From: a virus
Virus record (IMG/VR): IMGVR_UViG_3300030110_002073
Location: 1 to 26,155 of that record
Length of the DNA stretch: 26,155 bases
Strand: one strand, 5' to 3'
Part shown: positions 8,410 through 17,443 of the stretch, piece after piece
How the letters are laid out: each line of letters opens with the position of its first letter
Numbering within the stretch: the stretch's first letter is position 1
The notes under the pieces: generated by a model
The model's input: only the letters and a program-made list of their open reading frames with translations
Told to the model about the DNA's origin: nothing
Databases searched by the model: none
Translations under genes and position numbers: made by a program

Positions 8410-10002
8410 TTATTGGTTTTCTATAAATCTTCCGAATGGATCTTCTTCTTTCAAAACAATGTAGTTTCTAGCTTTTTCTCTATCAACTTTATCATAACTA
8501 CCCGATACATTATCTATAAATCTTTCTACATCACTTGGGTTATCTATGTCTATAATAGTTTCTGCTGCTTTACCTATACCAACTTCAAAAGTAACTACAA
8601 ATTTTCTATTACCAGTGCCTTGTACTGGAGTAACATCAGTAATTCTTTTATCATCATAAGCTCTACCTACTAAATAGTTTATTGTATTAGTAGTAATACC
8701 ATCATATATTTCTTTTGAAAGATCAGCTCCAGGTTCTTTAGCGCTACTACCTTTGTCAGCTTTACGAGTTTTTACAGACTCGGTATATGTTTCATATATA
8801 GGCACACCATTTTCTTCACCTATTTGTTTTGAAATTATTTTAGATTTTGGAAACTCTCCTTTCATAACTTGTTTTTCTAAGTTATCCATTATGTTGTTCA
8901 TTAGAAAATCTCTTTTTGCTTGCTCAGAAGAATCAACCCAATTTTTAGTTTTTACAGTAGACCAACCTAGTCCTCCTAATTCAACATCCTTATTTACATA
9001 ATTTATTTGTTGATCTATATCTCCAGCTAGTATACCACTAATAAAGCCACTTACTTCAGCTCTTAAAACAGTATTGTTTTCTATTTTATCAAGATCTATA
9101 ATGTTTTTTGTAGTAATTATTTCATTGTTGCCTTCTACTTTACTTTCAATTCTAGTTTCTTTTACCATGCCTGGTAACACATTTCCATCTTTAAGTATAC
9201 CAGCGGTTTCCATAACCTTGATACCATTAATATTATCAAGAGTATCTATAATCATAGTCCCATCCCATTTACTTAAATCTCTTTTCCAATTTAAAGTAAC
9301 ATTACCATTTTCATCAAACTCAATATCATCTTTATTAAGCATACCTCCTTCTACAGCTAGTTTAAAAGTTTCGCTGTTTTTGTTTAGCTTAGTAGTTAGT
9401 GATAATTCATTATTTTTAAAAGATCTTTGTACGTCTAATCCTTTAAGCTGTTTATTTTGTAAATTATTTACAGCAATAAAGTTTGTAAATTTTTCAACAC
9501 CTTGTCCAGCAAAATCATTTTTAATACCTAGCTGAAAGCCTTGTAAATTTTCAGCTAAATCTAAATTAACTTCGATGTCAGCTAATTTATTTACAGTATT
9601 GTTTTGCCATATTTCGTATTCATTTATACGTTTTCTATATTCTTTTGCAACAGCTGGATCTACTCCACCCATGTTTAAAGCAGCTTTCATTTGTATAACA
9701 CCACCTCTACCATCTTCACCTTCAAGGTAATCAGTTGCTTGTTTTCTTATATCAACAACAATAGCATTGTCTAAATCATTTTCATTTATAGCTTTGTTTA
9801 AATTTTCTTGATACTCTAGCGCAGTAAGATTTATAAGCTTATTATAAGCATCTCTTTGCTTAGCAGCTTGAGCTTCAGCTATTTGTTTGTTTTTATAATA
9901 AGTATCTACACTACCAGCTATCATAGCACCTGCTCTTGTAATGCCTTCTGCCCATATTTCAGCCGATCTGTCTACTATTATTCTTGGGTTTCTATAACTC
10001 AT
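8410..10002 (-). CDS. Putative internal virion (ejection) protein, 530 aa
   Basis: I do not recognise a named family. The first 130 residues are helical and Ala/Gln/Lys-rich, including a mildly hydrophobic stretch near residues 22-32 (TRAGAMIAGSV). The middle and C-terminal parts are mixed helix and strand, with several Asp/Glu/Asn-rich loops. There is no signal peptide and no enzyme motif that I can see. The ATG at 10002 follows an A/T-rich leader and lies 22 bases after the 270-residue gene; the stop is nine bases before the giant gene's start. Its place between a coiled-coil internal protein and the giant ejection-type protein suggests a virion internal protein that leaves the capsid with DNA, comparable in position to T7 gp14-gp15-gp16 or P22 gp7-gp20-gp16. 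That role rests on gene order only. Confidence 0.6.
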   Translation of the reverse strand: MSYRNPRIIVDRSAEIWAEGITRAGAMIAGSVDTYYKNKQIAEAQAAKQRDAYNKLINLTALEYQENLNKAINENDLDNAIVVDIRKQATDYLEGEDGRGGVIQMKAALNMGGVDPAVAKEYRKRINEYEIWQNNTVNKLADIEVNLDLAENLQGFQLGIKNDFAGQGVEKFTNFIAVNNLQNKQLKGLDVQRSFKNNELSLTTKLNKNSETFKLAVEGGMLNKDDIEFDENGNVTLNWKRDLSKWDGTMIIDTLDNINGIKVMETAGILKDGNVLPGMVKETRIESKVEGNNEIITTKNIIDLDKIENNTVLRAEVSGFISGILAGDIDQQINYVNKDVELGGLGWSTVKTKNWVDSSEQAKRDFLMNNIMDNLEKQVMKGEFPKSKIISKQIGEENGVPIYETYTESVKTRKADKGSSAKEPGADLSKEIYDGITTNTINYLVGRAYDDKRITDVTPVQGTGNRKFVVTFEVGIGKAAETIIDIDNPSDVERFIDNVSGSYDKVDREKARNYIVLKEEDPFGRFIENQ

Positions 10003-10024
10003 AATTTATTTTTTTAATCTTCAT

Positions 10025-10837
10025 CTAAACCAAATCCGATGGCATTGTGTAACCTATAGATGACGCGCCACTTGGTTGAGGAGCAGTTGAAGTTGTATTA
10101 AATGCGCCGCTTGCTAAACCAGAACCTACTATACTTGCTACATTACCAATTGCACCGGTTATTGCAGCTGCTTGTGCTTGATTAGCAGAAGCTTGTTGAG
10201 CTTGTGCTTGACTGATTTGACCAGACACCCTATCAAGATCTGCATTAATTCTATTTTCTTGAACTTGAAACTCAAATTGTTTACCAGCAGCTTCAGCTGT
10301 TTGAAGTCTTTTTGCTTCAGCCATTTTAAGCTGCATAAGCTGTTGCTCGCCTTGAGCTCTAATTTTTTCATTTGCAGCTTCTTGTTGTTCTATATTTGCT
10401 GCAACTTGTTTCTTACTAGATAAAGCAGCTTGAGCAAGCGCAGTAGCACCACCAGCACTAGCACCTGTAGCTCTAAGAGTATCTAATGTATTTGCTAAAG
10501 CAATATCACTCTGCTCCATTTGTATTTCTGCTGCTTGAGTTGCAACACCCATTTTTTCAAACGGGTTACTTAACATACCACTTAGATCAGTTACGTTTTC
10601 ATAAGGATTTACTATTTCTTGTCTTTCTGAAAGTATTTGATTTAGCTGAGCTTCTTTTCTTCTTTTTTCTTTCTCAGCTTTTCTAGCGGCTCTTTTAGCT
10701 TTACTAGCTCCAAATAATCCACCAATTAAATTTACACCAGCAGACACAGCGGCTACAGCTAAAGCTGATGCATTAGTTAAATATGGTATTTCTGGTCCAT
10801 ATACTATGTTGTTTAATATTTCTAATAAGTATTCCAT
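10025..10837 (-). CDS. Internal virion / pilot-type protein with hydrophobic ends and coiled coil, 270 aa
   Basis: This protein has a hydrophobic, Gly/Ala-rich segment at about residues 24-44, then a strongly basic stretch (about 45-62). A long Gln/Ala/Glu-rich coiled coil runs from roughly 100 to 225, and a second Gly/Ala hydrophobic segment lies at 226-245. The tail is Ser/Pro/Thr-rich. This layout, with a small membrane-tropic segment, basic patch and Ala/Gln coiled coil, is typical of podovirus internal virion or DNA-ejection proteins (T7 gp14-like in style; no sequence homology is claimed). The gene starts three bases after the stop of the upstream gene and is followed by the 530-residue putative internal protein. 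The likely role is helping build the trans-envelope channel or guiding the genome out. The function is inferred from composition and position. Confidence 0.65.
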   Translation of the reverse strand: MEYLLEILNNIVYGPEIPYLTNASALAVAAVSAGVNLIGGLFGASKAKRAARKAEKEKRRKEAQLNQILSERQEIVNPYENVTDLSGMLSNPFEKMGVATQAAEIQMEQSDIALANTLDTLRATGASAGGATALAQAALSSKKQVAANIEQQEAANEKIRAQGEQQLMQLKMAEAKRLQTAEAAGKQFEFQVQENRINADLDRVSGQISQAQAQQASANQAQAAAITGAIGNVASIVGSGLASGAFNTTSTAPQPSGASSIGYTMPSDLV

Positions 10838-10840
10838 AAT

Positions 10841-12328
10841 TTAATATGATGATTCTGTATAATTAGATGATACTGCGAATAATTCTTTTAATCCACCTGG
10901 ATCTGTAGTGTCATCTGTTGATACCGTTACTGTAGCAAAGAAACCTTTTATACCTGTCATTTGATCACCAAATCTAACCTCACCTTGTGCTGCGGTGCTG
11001 TTATTAACTAGGTTAGCTACATATTTATTTTCTTTTCTATTGAAACCAGCTCTCTGTCTTGTGTGACCTGGGTTGCTAGTTCCAAATACTGATTCATAAT
11101 CTGCTGGTACAACAGCTTGATTATTAGTTGGGTTTATTATATATTCACCTTCAACATAGCTATATACAATAGTTGTTGAATCACTTGTGCTACCATAGAA
11201 CCCGTTTAATTCATCTTCACCTGTAACACCTGATTGAAAGTTTGTAACTTCCCAACCATTACTACCTTCGTAATTAATAGTTTTAAAGTTTTTAACAAGA
11301 CTTACATTAGGGTTAAATATAAATGTAATTGTTGTTGGATAGTCTGCTCCATAAAATCTACCACGATTAACATCAGGAGAATAATGAAGATACAACTGAC
11401 TGTTGTACATTGTGTACATATTATTCTTCAGACTAAATACATGTGTAGGTTCAAAATCAAAAAAACTAACCCAGCCTCTTACTGTTTCATCGTAAGCTAA
11501 TGTATTGTAACCACCTTCTGTAGCAGCTGACTGTGTAGATACTACATATTGTTTATTGTGAGCGTCCCAACCACTAACAACTTTACCATCGCTTGTAGTA
11601 TTCATAGCTACAAACTCATCTCTAAAGTAATCATACATACCATATTCAGATATTTCTGTAATACCATCACGTGATAATCTTAATACAGCATTTCTATTTC
11701 TATCAGTAAAGTATTTTCTATATCCATAAACAGCAAAGCTTTGTGGATCCGTGCTAATACCATACTCACCAGCGTAAGGAACTATTTGACCTATAACTAA
11801 GTTTAATTGACTAACAGGTGTTGCTGTGCCTTCAGCAGTGTAAATCGCGTCTTTGTCAATCAACGCTCTGTTAACTTTGTTTTCTTGGAATATAATTAAG
11901 TTAGTATTTTCAGCATAAAGCTTTTGTATTGAACCTCTAGAAGGATCTACAGACCTAGTAATATCTTCACCTACAGAAAACACATTTGTATCATTAATAC
12001 CTGTTCTAGAGTTATATATGCCAGAGTATATAAGAGTGTTAAATAAATTAGATGAGTTAGGTTCTTCTTCAACTAAGTAAGCTCTTACACCGTAATCTAC
12101 ACTTGTATTATTAAATCCACCTCTTATTCTAGCTTCTTCAATAGCCCAAACACTACTATTATAATTTGATGAATCATCACTAAAAGCAGGATAACCACCT
12201 AAACTTACTGGTATACCAAACGAACCGTTATAAACTGGTGCGTGTGTAGAAACTCCATGCGTACGGGTCTTACTAAGCTTCTTTAAAATAAAAGAGTTAA
12301 AATACTTTATTTCTATTACTGCTCCCAT
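10841..12328 (-). CDS. Tail/neck stabilization-associated structural protein, 495 aa
   Basis: A soluble, beta-rich protein with no signal peptide. Many Tyr, Asn, Thr and Gly residues occur in short repeating strand-turn units (for example SRTGINDTNVFSVGEDITRS near residues 107-126), which suggests a beta-propeller or similar fold. I recognise the general pattern (YFNSF near the start, a block with VNRALIDKDAIYTAEG, and GYRKYFTDRNRNAVLRLSRDG) as one that accompanies gp10-like stabilization proteins in podovirus-like phages of Bacteroidetes, though I cannot confirm this by search. It begins 22 bases downstream of the 1289-residue gene. It probably forms part of the tail hub or closure complex below the neck. 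Residues from about 370 onward include Asn/Thr-rich loops that may be exposed. Confidence is high that it is a virion protein, moderate on the exact position. Confidence 0.7.
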   Translation of the reverse strand: MGAVIEIKYFNSFILKKLSKTRTHGVSTHAPVYNGSFGIPVSLGGYPAFSDDSSNYNSSVWAIEEARIRGGFNNTSVDYGVRAYLVEEEPNSSNLFNTLIYSGIYNSRTGINDTNVFSVGEDITRSVDPSRGSIQKLYAENTNLIIFQENKVNRALIDKDAIYTAEGTATPVSQLNLVIGQIVPYAGEYGISTDPQSFAVYGYRKYFTDRNRNAVLRLSRDGITEISEYGMYDYFRDEFVAMNTTSDGKVVSGWDAHNKQYVVSTQSAATEGGYNTLAYDETVRGWVSFFDFEPTHVFSLKNNMYTMYNSQLYLHYSPDVNRGRFYGADYPTTITFIFNPNVSLVKNFKTINYEGSNGWEVTNFQSGVTGEDELNGFYGSTSDSTTIVYSYVEGEYIINPTNNQAVVPADYESVFGTSNPGHTRQRAGFNRKENKYVANLVNNSTAAQGEVRFGDQMTGIKGFFATVTVSTDDTTDPGGLKELFAVSSNYTESSY

Positions 12329-12350
12329 ATAATTATCACTTATATATCTA

Positions 12351-15300
12351 TTAAATTACTGTATATAACACGCTTTCTGCGCTATAATTTACATCTGCAC
12401 CTTGAGCTGATATACTACTATATCCTTGAGTTCGAAGACATGATTTAAATAATGCTATTGCTGTACCTTGTAAATTAGTATCATAATACAAACTACCACA
12501 AGTGTTTTGATTTTGTACAACTTCATTAAATGTTATAACAACATTTGAATTACCATTATCGGTTAAATCATTCCAAGATCCATCATAAACATAAAACCCA
12601 GGGTGATCTCCATCGTTTATTTGCAACACAACAGCTGGAAATATGTATTCAACCTCAACACCACCTACAGTTCTAAATGCTGAAAAATCACGTTGAAAAA
12701 CATTTACTACAGTTGTTCCATATTGTAATGTTATAATTACTTCATCTTGTTCACCAGTACCACCAGCATCTGTACATCTAACTTTAAGGTTATAAGTATC
12801 AGGTGGTAATGTACTACCTCTTAAATTATTAACAGAACATGTAGATGTATCTGTTGAAGAATCGTAGTTAAATTCTAAACCAAAATAAGGATAGTTTAAT
12901 GGATCACTAGGTCTAGGCCCAACGTTTTCACCAGATGAACTTGTTTGACTACCTATTATCCAGTCTATATCTCTACCTTCATTTAAGTTGTCAGGATTAT
13001 AAGCACCATTTATAGCTTTCATTTCGGTTACAGGATTAGCATCTGTTATACTAGCAACCACTGTATATGGAGCGCTACCACTTCCACTAGCTGGAGCTGT
13101 CATTGTTGGCGCTACATTTATTAATAAAGCTTCTCTAGATATATTTGTTGTAGAATCATTTACACCAACTTGTAAAGTAAAGTCAAATTCTCTAACTTCT
13201 GGAGCGCTACCATAAAATACATTTTCTAAAAATGCTGTAGTTGTTTGTATATTGTAACCAGTTGTATTATCACCAACTAAAGTAAAGTAAGCACTAGATA
13301 CATCTAATAAACCTTCACCAGCTACTTTTAAAGGCGTTGGTGATTGTCTATTAAAACAAGAAACTATTTTTAATGCACTAGTAATATCACCTGTAGGTAT
13401 AGTTGCACTAAAGTTATCTATTAAAAAGAAATTACTTGCTAATATGTTTTCACTTGAATTTAAAGCTTCTGTAAAAGTAGATGTATCAAAACTATTTATA
13501 TTAGCTGCAGAATTATTTGAGTTTAAAATAATAGTATTTAAATCTGATATTAAACCACTTGTACTAGTTTCATAATATATATCTAGTCTAGATTCAACAG
13601 GCTCTGTTTCTAATATAGTTAAATTATTAACAATATCATATGTAGAAAAACCTGTGTTTTCTGTGTTTATAACGCCAAATTGTTCAGCCGCAACATTACT
13701 AGTAACAAGCTCACCAATAAATGGATCTGATTCAGCTTTAAAAAACGCGTGATAAGGATAAGAGTCATCAGTTACATCAGGTAAAGAAAGAGTAAACATA
13801 TCATTTAAAGGCTCTATATTACTTGTTGTAAAATCTCTTCGGTCTGGATAATATTGATCACTACCAATATTAGAATAAGCTATAGTATTATTTTCTACTC
13901 TACCAAATAATTTAATAGAACTTCTAAACGTTCTATCTTGCGGCCCAACTTCTGTTAAATCTCTAGGTACTTTATTTATATTATCATTTATTAAAGTTAT
14001 AAAAGAGTTCTCTTGATTAGCAGGAGGTGCAGGTGTATAATCAACATCACCTTTTAAAGCCCCAGCAGTATATACATTATAATATTCTTGCTCTTGTTGT
14101 TTAACAACTATTTTAAATGAATACCAACCAAGTGGATTATAATCATCACTTGTTGTATCTCCGTTGTATAAACCTGGCCAACCTGTAGCTGAGTTTGCTT
14201 CAGCTGGTCCTATAACACTATTAAAAGACATTTTAAGTGAATTACCAGGCCATGTTATTACGTTTACATCTGTATCTATATATGGAGAATATATACTATC
14301 TCCTTTAAAAGTATCTGAACCAACAGTAATAGTATCTTCATTTTCACTTAATATAACGGAAGAAGTTCTACCATATCTGTCAGATAATACTACACCGACT
14401 TGATAATTTCTATTTGTTTTTAAAGAGTGACTAGGATATTCTATTATACTAGTTGTTTGTTCTATTTCTTCTTCAAGTGTAAAATTATAAGTTGTATCTG
14501 TTGTTTGTGTAACTGCATTTGTAACCGTTATTGTAGGTGATAAACCACCTGTTGTAGAAGTTACAATTGTATCTGTACCTGATATTGTTCCACCTGTCAT
14601 TACACTGCCAACAGCAATAGTTCCTGTTGCTAGTTTTATATTAATAACAGTGTCACCAGTTGGACGATCACTAACGTATCCAGTACCATTTTTTAAATCA
14701 AAAGCACTTTTTTCAGTAGCTATCACATTGTAGTCTAAAAATGCTGGTGGAGTGTGTTTATCTTGAAAATTACCATAAACAACTCTATTGCTAATTATTT
14801 CTTGTGATAAAGCTTTTACTGGTATTTTATCATAAACTCTTATTAAATCTTTTTGAGGTAATGTTTTAAAAGGTAGCTGACCTGAATATGTATAAGGTAA
14901 AATATAATTGCTACTAGCTAATGACGCTATGTCGTCTGCAGGTATGGTTTCTACAACTTTTAAAGATGTTCCATCAGATTCTTTATATATAATCTCAACA
15001 TTTTTAATCTTAAAGTCATCAACAAAATTATTACCAGTACTAGGTAGTGGTATGCTTAATTTTATTTCATTAACTTTGTTTTCCATAAACTCTACAATTG
15101 TAGAATTAAATGTTAGTTGTTGATCTCCTACACCGTCTGTAGCTGCGGTACCTGATTGGCTTTGATTTAAGAAATAACCATCTTGCTTAGGTATAAAACA
15201 TGCTTGAGTAAATGGAGCTATTAAAGAGTATTCACCATCATCAAACTCAAATCTATAGCTAAACCTAACAAATTTATCCTCTAAAAAATCATCATCACCA

Positions 15301-16220
15301 GCATAGTTTGGATCATAATAAGGATTAGCATTAAAAACTAATTCGTCACCAGCTGTTAAAGTTTGAGACGTTGTTAAAGTTACAGACGATGAACCACCTG
15401 CGGTAACCGGATTATCAGTATCGTCTATTGTACCACTAGCAGATACAACTCCAACTGTCATTCCAGCTTGTGGAACATTTGGTGAAGCAGCTGCTTGCGC
15501 ATTAGGATAAAAAGGTATGTTTAAAGTATTTAAAGCAAAAACAGTACCAGTGCTTGTAGCGTTAACGATAGCAGTTCCACCGCCAGGTAGAAACTTACTG
15601 GTTACATCTTTCATTGAACACTGGTAATCACCTAATGCGCTAGGTGATGCAACCTTAGCTGTTTCATAAAGCTCTATTGCTTGAAATGGATTATATTTTG
15701 CTACAGATATTTGATCTTCATTTGTATAATAAGAAGAGTTAGCAGCCGCTTTAGTTATGTTTATTTTTCTTGGCTGATTTCTATTATCAGTCCAAAACAA
15801 CATATCTTCTAATAAATTAACTGCTATTATAGGAAAGTGTGTTGAAAAGTTTAAAAAAGCACCTTCAACTAATTTTGTTTTAACTTCAGTCTTTACATTG
15901 TATCTCCATATAGAGTGTCTTAATAAACCACTAACCGGACCTTTTACCCAATTAGTTGTAAAATTATCTGTTAAAAACACGTATATATTATTGTTAGTTT
16001 CATCAACAAAATAACCTATAGATGTCATATTGTTTTGGAAAAGATTAAACTCAGTTAACAACTTGTTACCTAAAACATTAGTTAACGCGCCTACATCGTC
16101 ACCTTCAGATCTACTTATCTGAGCGTTTTGAGCATCTCTATATTCACCTGATGGAAGCAACCTAGCATCTAGGTCTTTATTCATCTTAGACTTTAGAAAA
16201 GCATTTTTAACTTCAGCCAT
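12351..16220 (-). CDS. P22 gp10-like packaged-DNA stabilization / tail hub protein with extra beta modules, 1289 aa
   Basis: The N-terminus (KMNKDLDARLLPSGEYRDAQ at residues 12-31, then ISRSEGDDVGALTNVLGN) matches the pattern I know from the gp10-like stabilization proteins of P22-type and crAss-like phages, which form a beta-propeller-like hub closing the neck after packaging. The body is beta-rich to about residue 870. Two Gly/Thr/Val-rich inserts interrupt it: residues about 215-298 (with GMTVG...TLTAGDELVF) and 518-582 (with TGTIAVGSVMTGGTISGTD). Residues about 1035-1170 look like an immunoglobulin- or cadherin-like domain (DTYNLKVRCTDAGGTGEQDE), followed by a cysteine-containing C-terminal region. 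It is unusually long for the family, so the extra modules are probably surface displays or receptor-contact domains. It starts two bases after the preceding stop. The core assignment is fairly secure; the roles of the inserts are inferred. Confidence 0.8.
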   Translation of the reverse strand: MAEVKNAFLKSKMNKDLDARLLPSGEYRDAQNAQISRSEGDDVGALTNVLGNKLLTEFNLFQNNMTSIGYFVDETNNNIYVFLTDNFTTNWVKGPVSGLLRHSIWRYNVKTEVKTKLVEGAFLNFSTHFPIIAVNLLEDMLFWTDNRNQPRKINITKAAANSSYYTNEDQISVAKYNPFQAIELYETAKVASPSALGDYQCSMKDVTSKFLPGGGTAIVNATSTGTVFALNTLNIPFYPNAQAAASPNVPQAGMTVGVVSASGTIDDTDNPVTAGGSSSVTLTTSQTLTAGDELVFNANPYYDPNYAGDDDFLEDKFVRFSYRFEFDDGEYSLIAPFTQACFIPKQDGYFLNQSQSGTAATDGVGDQQLTFNSTIVEFMENKVNEIKLSIPLPSTGNNFVDDFKIKNVEIIYKESDGTSLKVVETIPADDIASLASSNYILPYTYSGQLPFKTLPQKDLIRVYDKIPVKALSQEIISNRVVYGNFQDKHTPPAFLDYNVIATEKSAFDLKNGTGYVSDRPTGDTVINIKLATGTIAVGSVMTGGTISGTDTIVTSTTGGLSPTITVTNAVTQTTDTTYNFTLEEEIEQTTSIIEYPSHSLKTNRNYQVGVVLSDRYGRTSSVILSENEDTITVGSDTFKGDSIYSPYIDTDVNVITWPGNSLKMSFNSVIGPAEANSATGWPGLYNGDTTSDDYNPLGWYSFKIVVKQQEQEYYNVYTAGALKGDVDYTPAPPANQENSFITLINDNINKVPRDLTEVGPQDRTFRSSIKLFGRVENNTIAYSNIGSDQYYPDRRDFTTSNIEPLNDMFTLSLPDVTDDSYPYHAFFKAESDPFIGELVTSNVAAEQFGVINTENTGFSTYDIVNNLTILETEPVESRLDIYYETSTSGLISDLNTIILNSNNSAANINSFDTSTFTEALNSSENILASNFFLIDNFSATIPTGDITSALKIVSCFNRQSPTPLKVAGEGLLDVSSAYFTLVGDNTTGYNIQTTTAFLENVFYGSAPEVREFDFTLQVGVNDSTTNISREALLINVAPTMTAPASGSGSAPYTVVASITDANPVTEMKAINGAYNPDNLNEGRDIDWIIGSQTSSSGENVGPRPSDPLNYPYFGLEFNYDSSTDTSTCSVNNLRGSTLPPDTYNLKVRCTDAGGTGEQDEVIITLQYGTTVVNVFQRDFSAFRTVGGVEVEYIFPAVVLQINDGDHPGFYVYDGSWNDLTDNGNSNVVITFNEVVQNQNTCGSLYYDTNLQGTAIALFKSCLRTQGYSSISAQGADVNYSAESVLYTVI

Positions 16221-16222
16221 AT

Positions 16223-17440
16223 TTAATGTTTAATCCATTTAGATTTGTTACGCATTATCTGTACAAACTCATTTAGTTTAATATTAGATAAACGTATCTT
16301 AGCGTTTCTAAGTTTAGCGCTTCTTTCTTTTTTTAATCTTTGTACAATATATTCTGGCTGACCTATTCTTGTGGATATAATAGCGTGTAGTATATGCGCG
16401 TACATTGCTTCTTCAGCAAGCTTAGGTACTTTAGTATCTAAATCTACAGCTAAGCCATCAGATATATATTCAAATATAATTAACTTATCAACTAAATCGT
16501 TTGAAAAAGATATTTTACCTTCTCTTTGATTTATATGCCAGTAACCATTTACATTAGCATATTGAGGATCTAATCCATACATTTGACCATATCCAAAAAA
16601 TGGAAAGTCATAGTTGTAATAAAAAGAAGCTAATACAGTGTCGTCAATTAAATCTTTTGTTAATCTATTTTTTAAGTCGTTATCTTTCCATCTTTTTTCT
16701 ACTAGAGAAGTAGATTCTAGATTATTACCATAACCATCTTGAGTAGCTACACCATCACCGTCTTGTATTGGTAGTTCATAAGGGCTTGATGTTAAAGTCG
16801 TAGCTGGCATTATAATATGCTTAGCACCTTGATCATCAACCCAATATATGTTAACATAATTAACATAATCTTGTGGAAGCGGTATACTTAAATTATGTGG
16901 TATGTTTAATTCTTGAGACTTAATACTTCTAAGTGTATCATAACTAAACTCTTGTAAACCACGCTTAGCATGAAATACTACATCAGTTCTTTTTACATCT
17001 CTAACTAATTTATCAGCACCAACATATGCTACTAAAAAGTTATTTACAACTTCGTTTAACTTTATATAAGCATAACTACCGTAGTTTTCTTCAACAGTAT
17101 TACCATAAGCTTTATCAGCGGCGGTGCTACCATAATTTCCACCATCTAATTTTTTAAGTTGCACAACTATATTGTTGTCACTTGCAGGTGCAGAAGTAAA
17201 TGTAATTACATTACCAGAAACAGTATAACCACTTGTTGTTTCACTCCAACTACCAGCGGCTCCAGTCGCGCTTTGGTATAATTTAAAATTATTTTTACCG
17301 TAATCCGGATCTGTACTAGAAGCGGCAAACCAAGCTAGATCTGTTTCAAAAGTTGTAGTAAAAGAAGTTGTACTTCCATCACCTAAAAAGCCTTGAGCGC
17401 CTTCGTAATATTGTCTATTGTTTTCTGTTGAGTAAGCCAT
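16223..17440 (-). CDS. Neck/adaptor virion protein with an extra N-terminal beta domain, 405 aa
   Basis: The C-terminal three quarters (from about residue 125) contain an adaptor-like core with VVNNFLVAYVG, KRTDVVFHAKRGLQEFSYD, a loop with IPLPQDYVNYV and a basic helical C-terminus (residues 365-405). The order after the capsid genes and before the gp10-like hub fits a head-to-tail connector or tail tubular protein. Residues about 15-96 form a separate domain: GDGSTTSFTTTF, an aromatic stretch, then YTVSGNVITFTSAPASDNNI. This is the strand pattern of a small beta-sandwich common at the start of phage tail fibres (T7 gp17 N-terminal-like in style). That domain appears inserted between the initial MAYS segment and the core. 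The gene starts three bases after the preceding stop and has no Shine-Dalgarno. The core role is likely; the function of the extra domain is inferred. Confidence 0.72.
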   Translation of the reverse strand: MAYSTENNRQYYEGAQGFLGDGSTTSFTTTFETDLAWFAASSTDPDYGKNNFKLYQSATGAAGSWSETTSGYTVSGNVITFTSAPASDNNIVVQLKKLDGGNYGSTAADKAYGNTVEENYGSYAYIKLNEVVNNFLVAYVGADKLVRDVKRTDVVFHAKRGLQEFSYDTLRSIKSQELNIPHNLSIPLPQDYVNYVNIYWVDDQGAKHIIMPATTLTSSPYELPIQDGDGVATQDGYGNNLESTSLVEKRWKDNDLKNRLTKDLIDDTVLASFYYNYDFPFFGYGQMYGLDPQYANVNGYWHINQREGKISFSNDLVDKLIIFEYISDGLAVDLDTKVPKLAEEAMYAHILHAIISTRIGQPEYIVQRLKKERSAKLRNAKIRLSNIKLNEFVQIMRNKSKWIKH

Positions 17441-17443
17441 CTA

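Noticed and set aside
9074-9535. Plus-strand reading frame of 153 codons and similar plus-strand frames at 644-916, 995-1222, 2921-3229, 8350-8673, 8753-9001, 10172-10423 and 22837-23136
   Set aside because: They lie antisense inside long minus-strand genes, have biased Ser/Leu/Phe composition expected from the reverse complement of Lys/Glu/Asn-rich genes, and show no motif or start context of their own.
12329-12350. The 1289- and 495-residue proteins as one gene split by a frameshift
   Set aside because: Both ends look natural: a proper stop, a 22-base gap with an A/T-rich leader and a good ATG. I recall the second type of protein as a separate gene in related phages.
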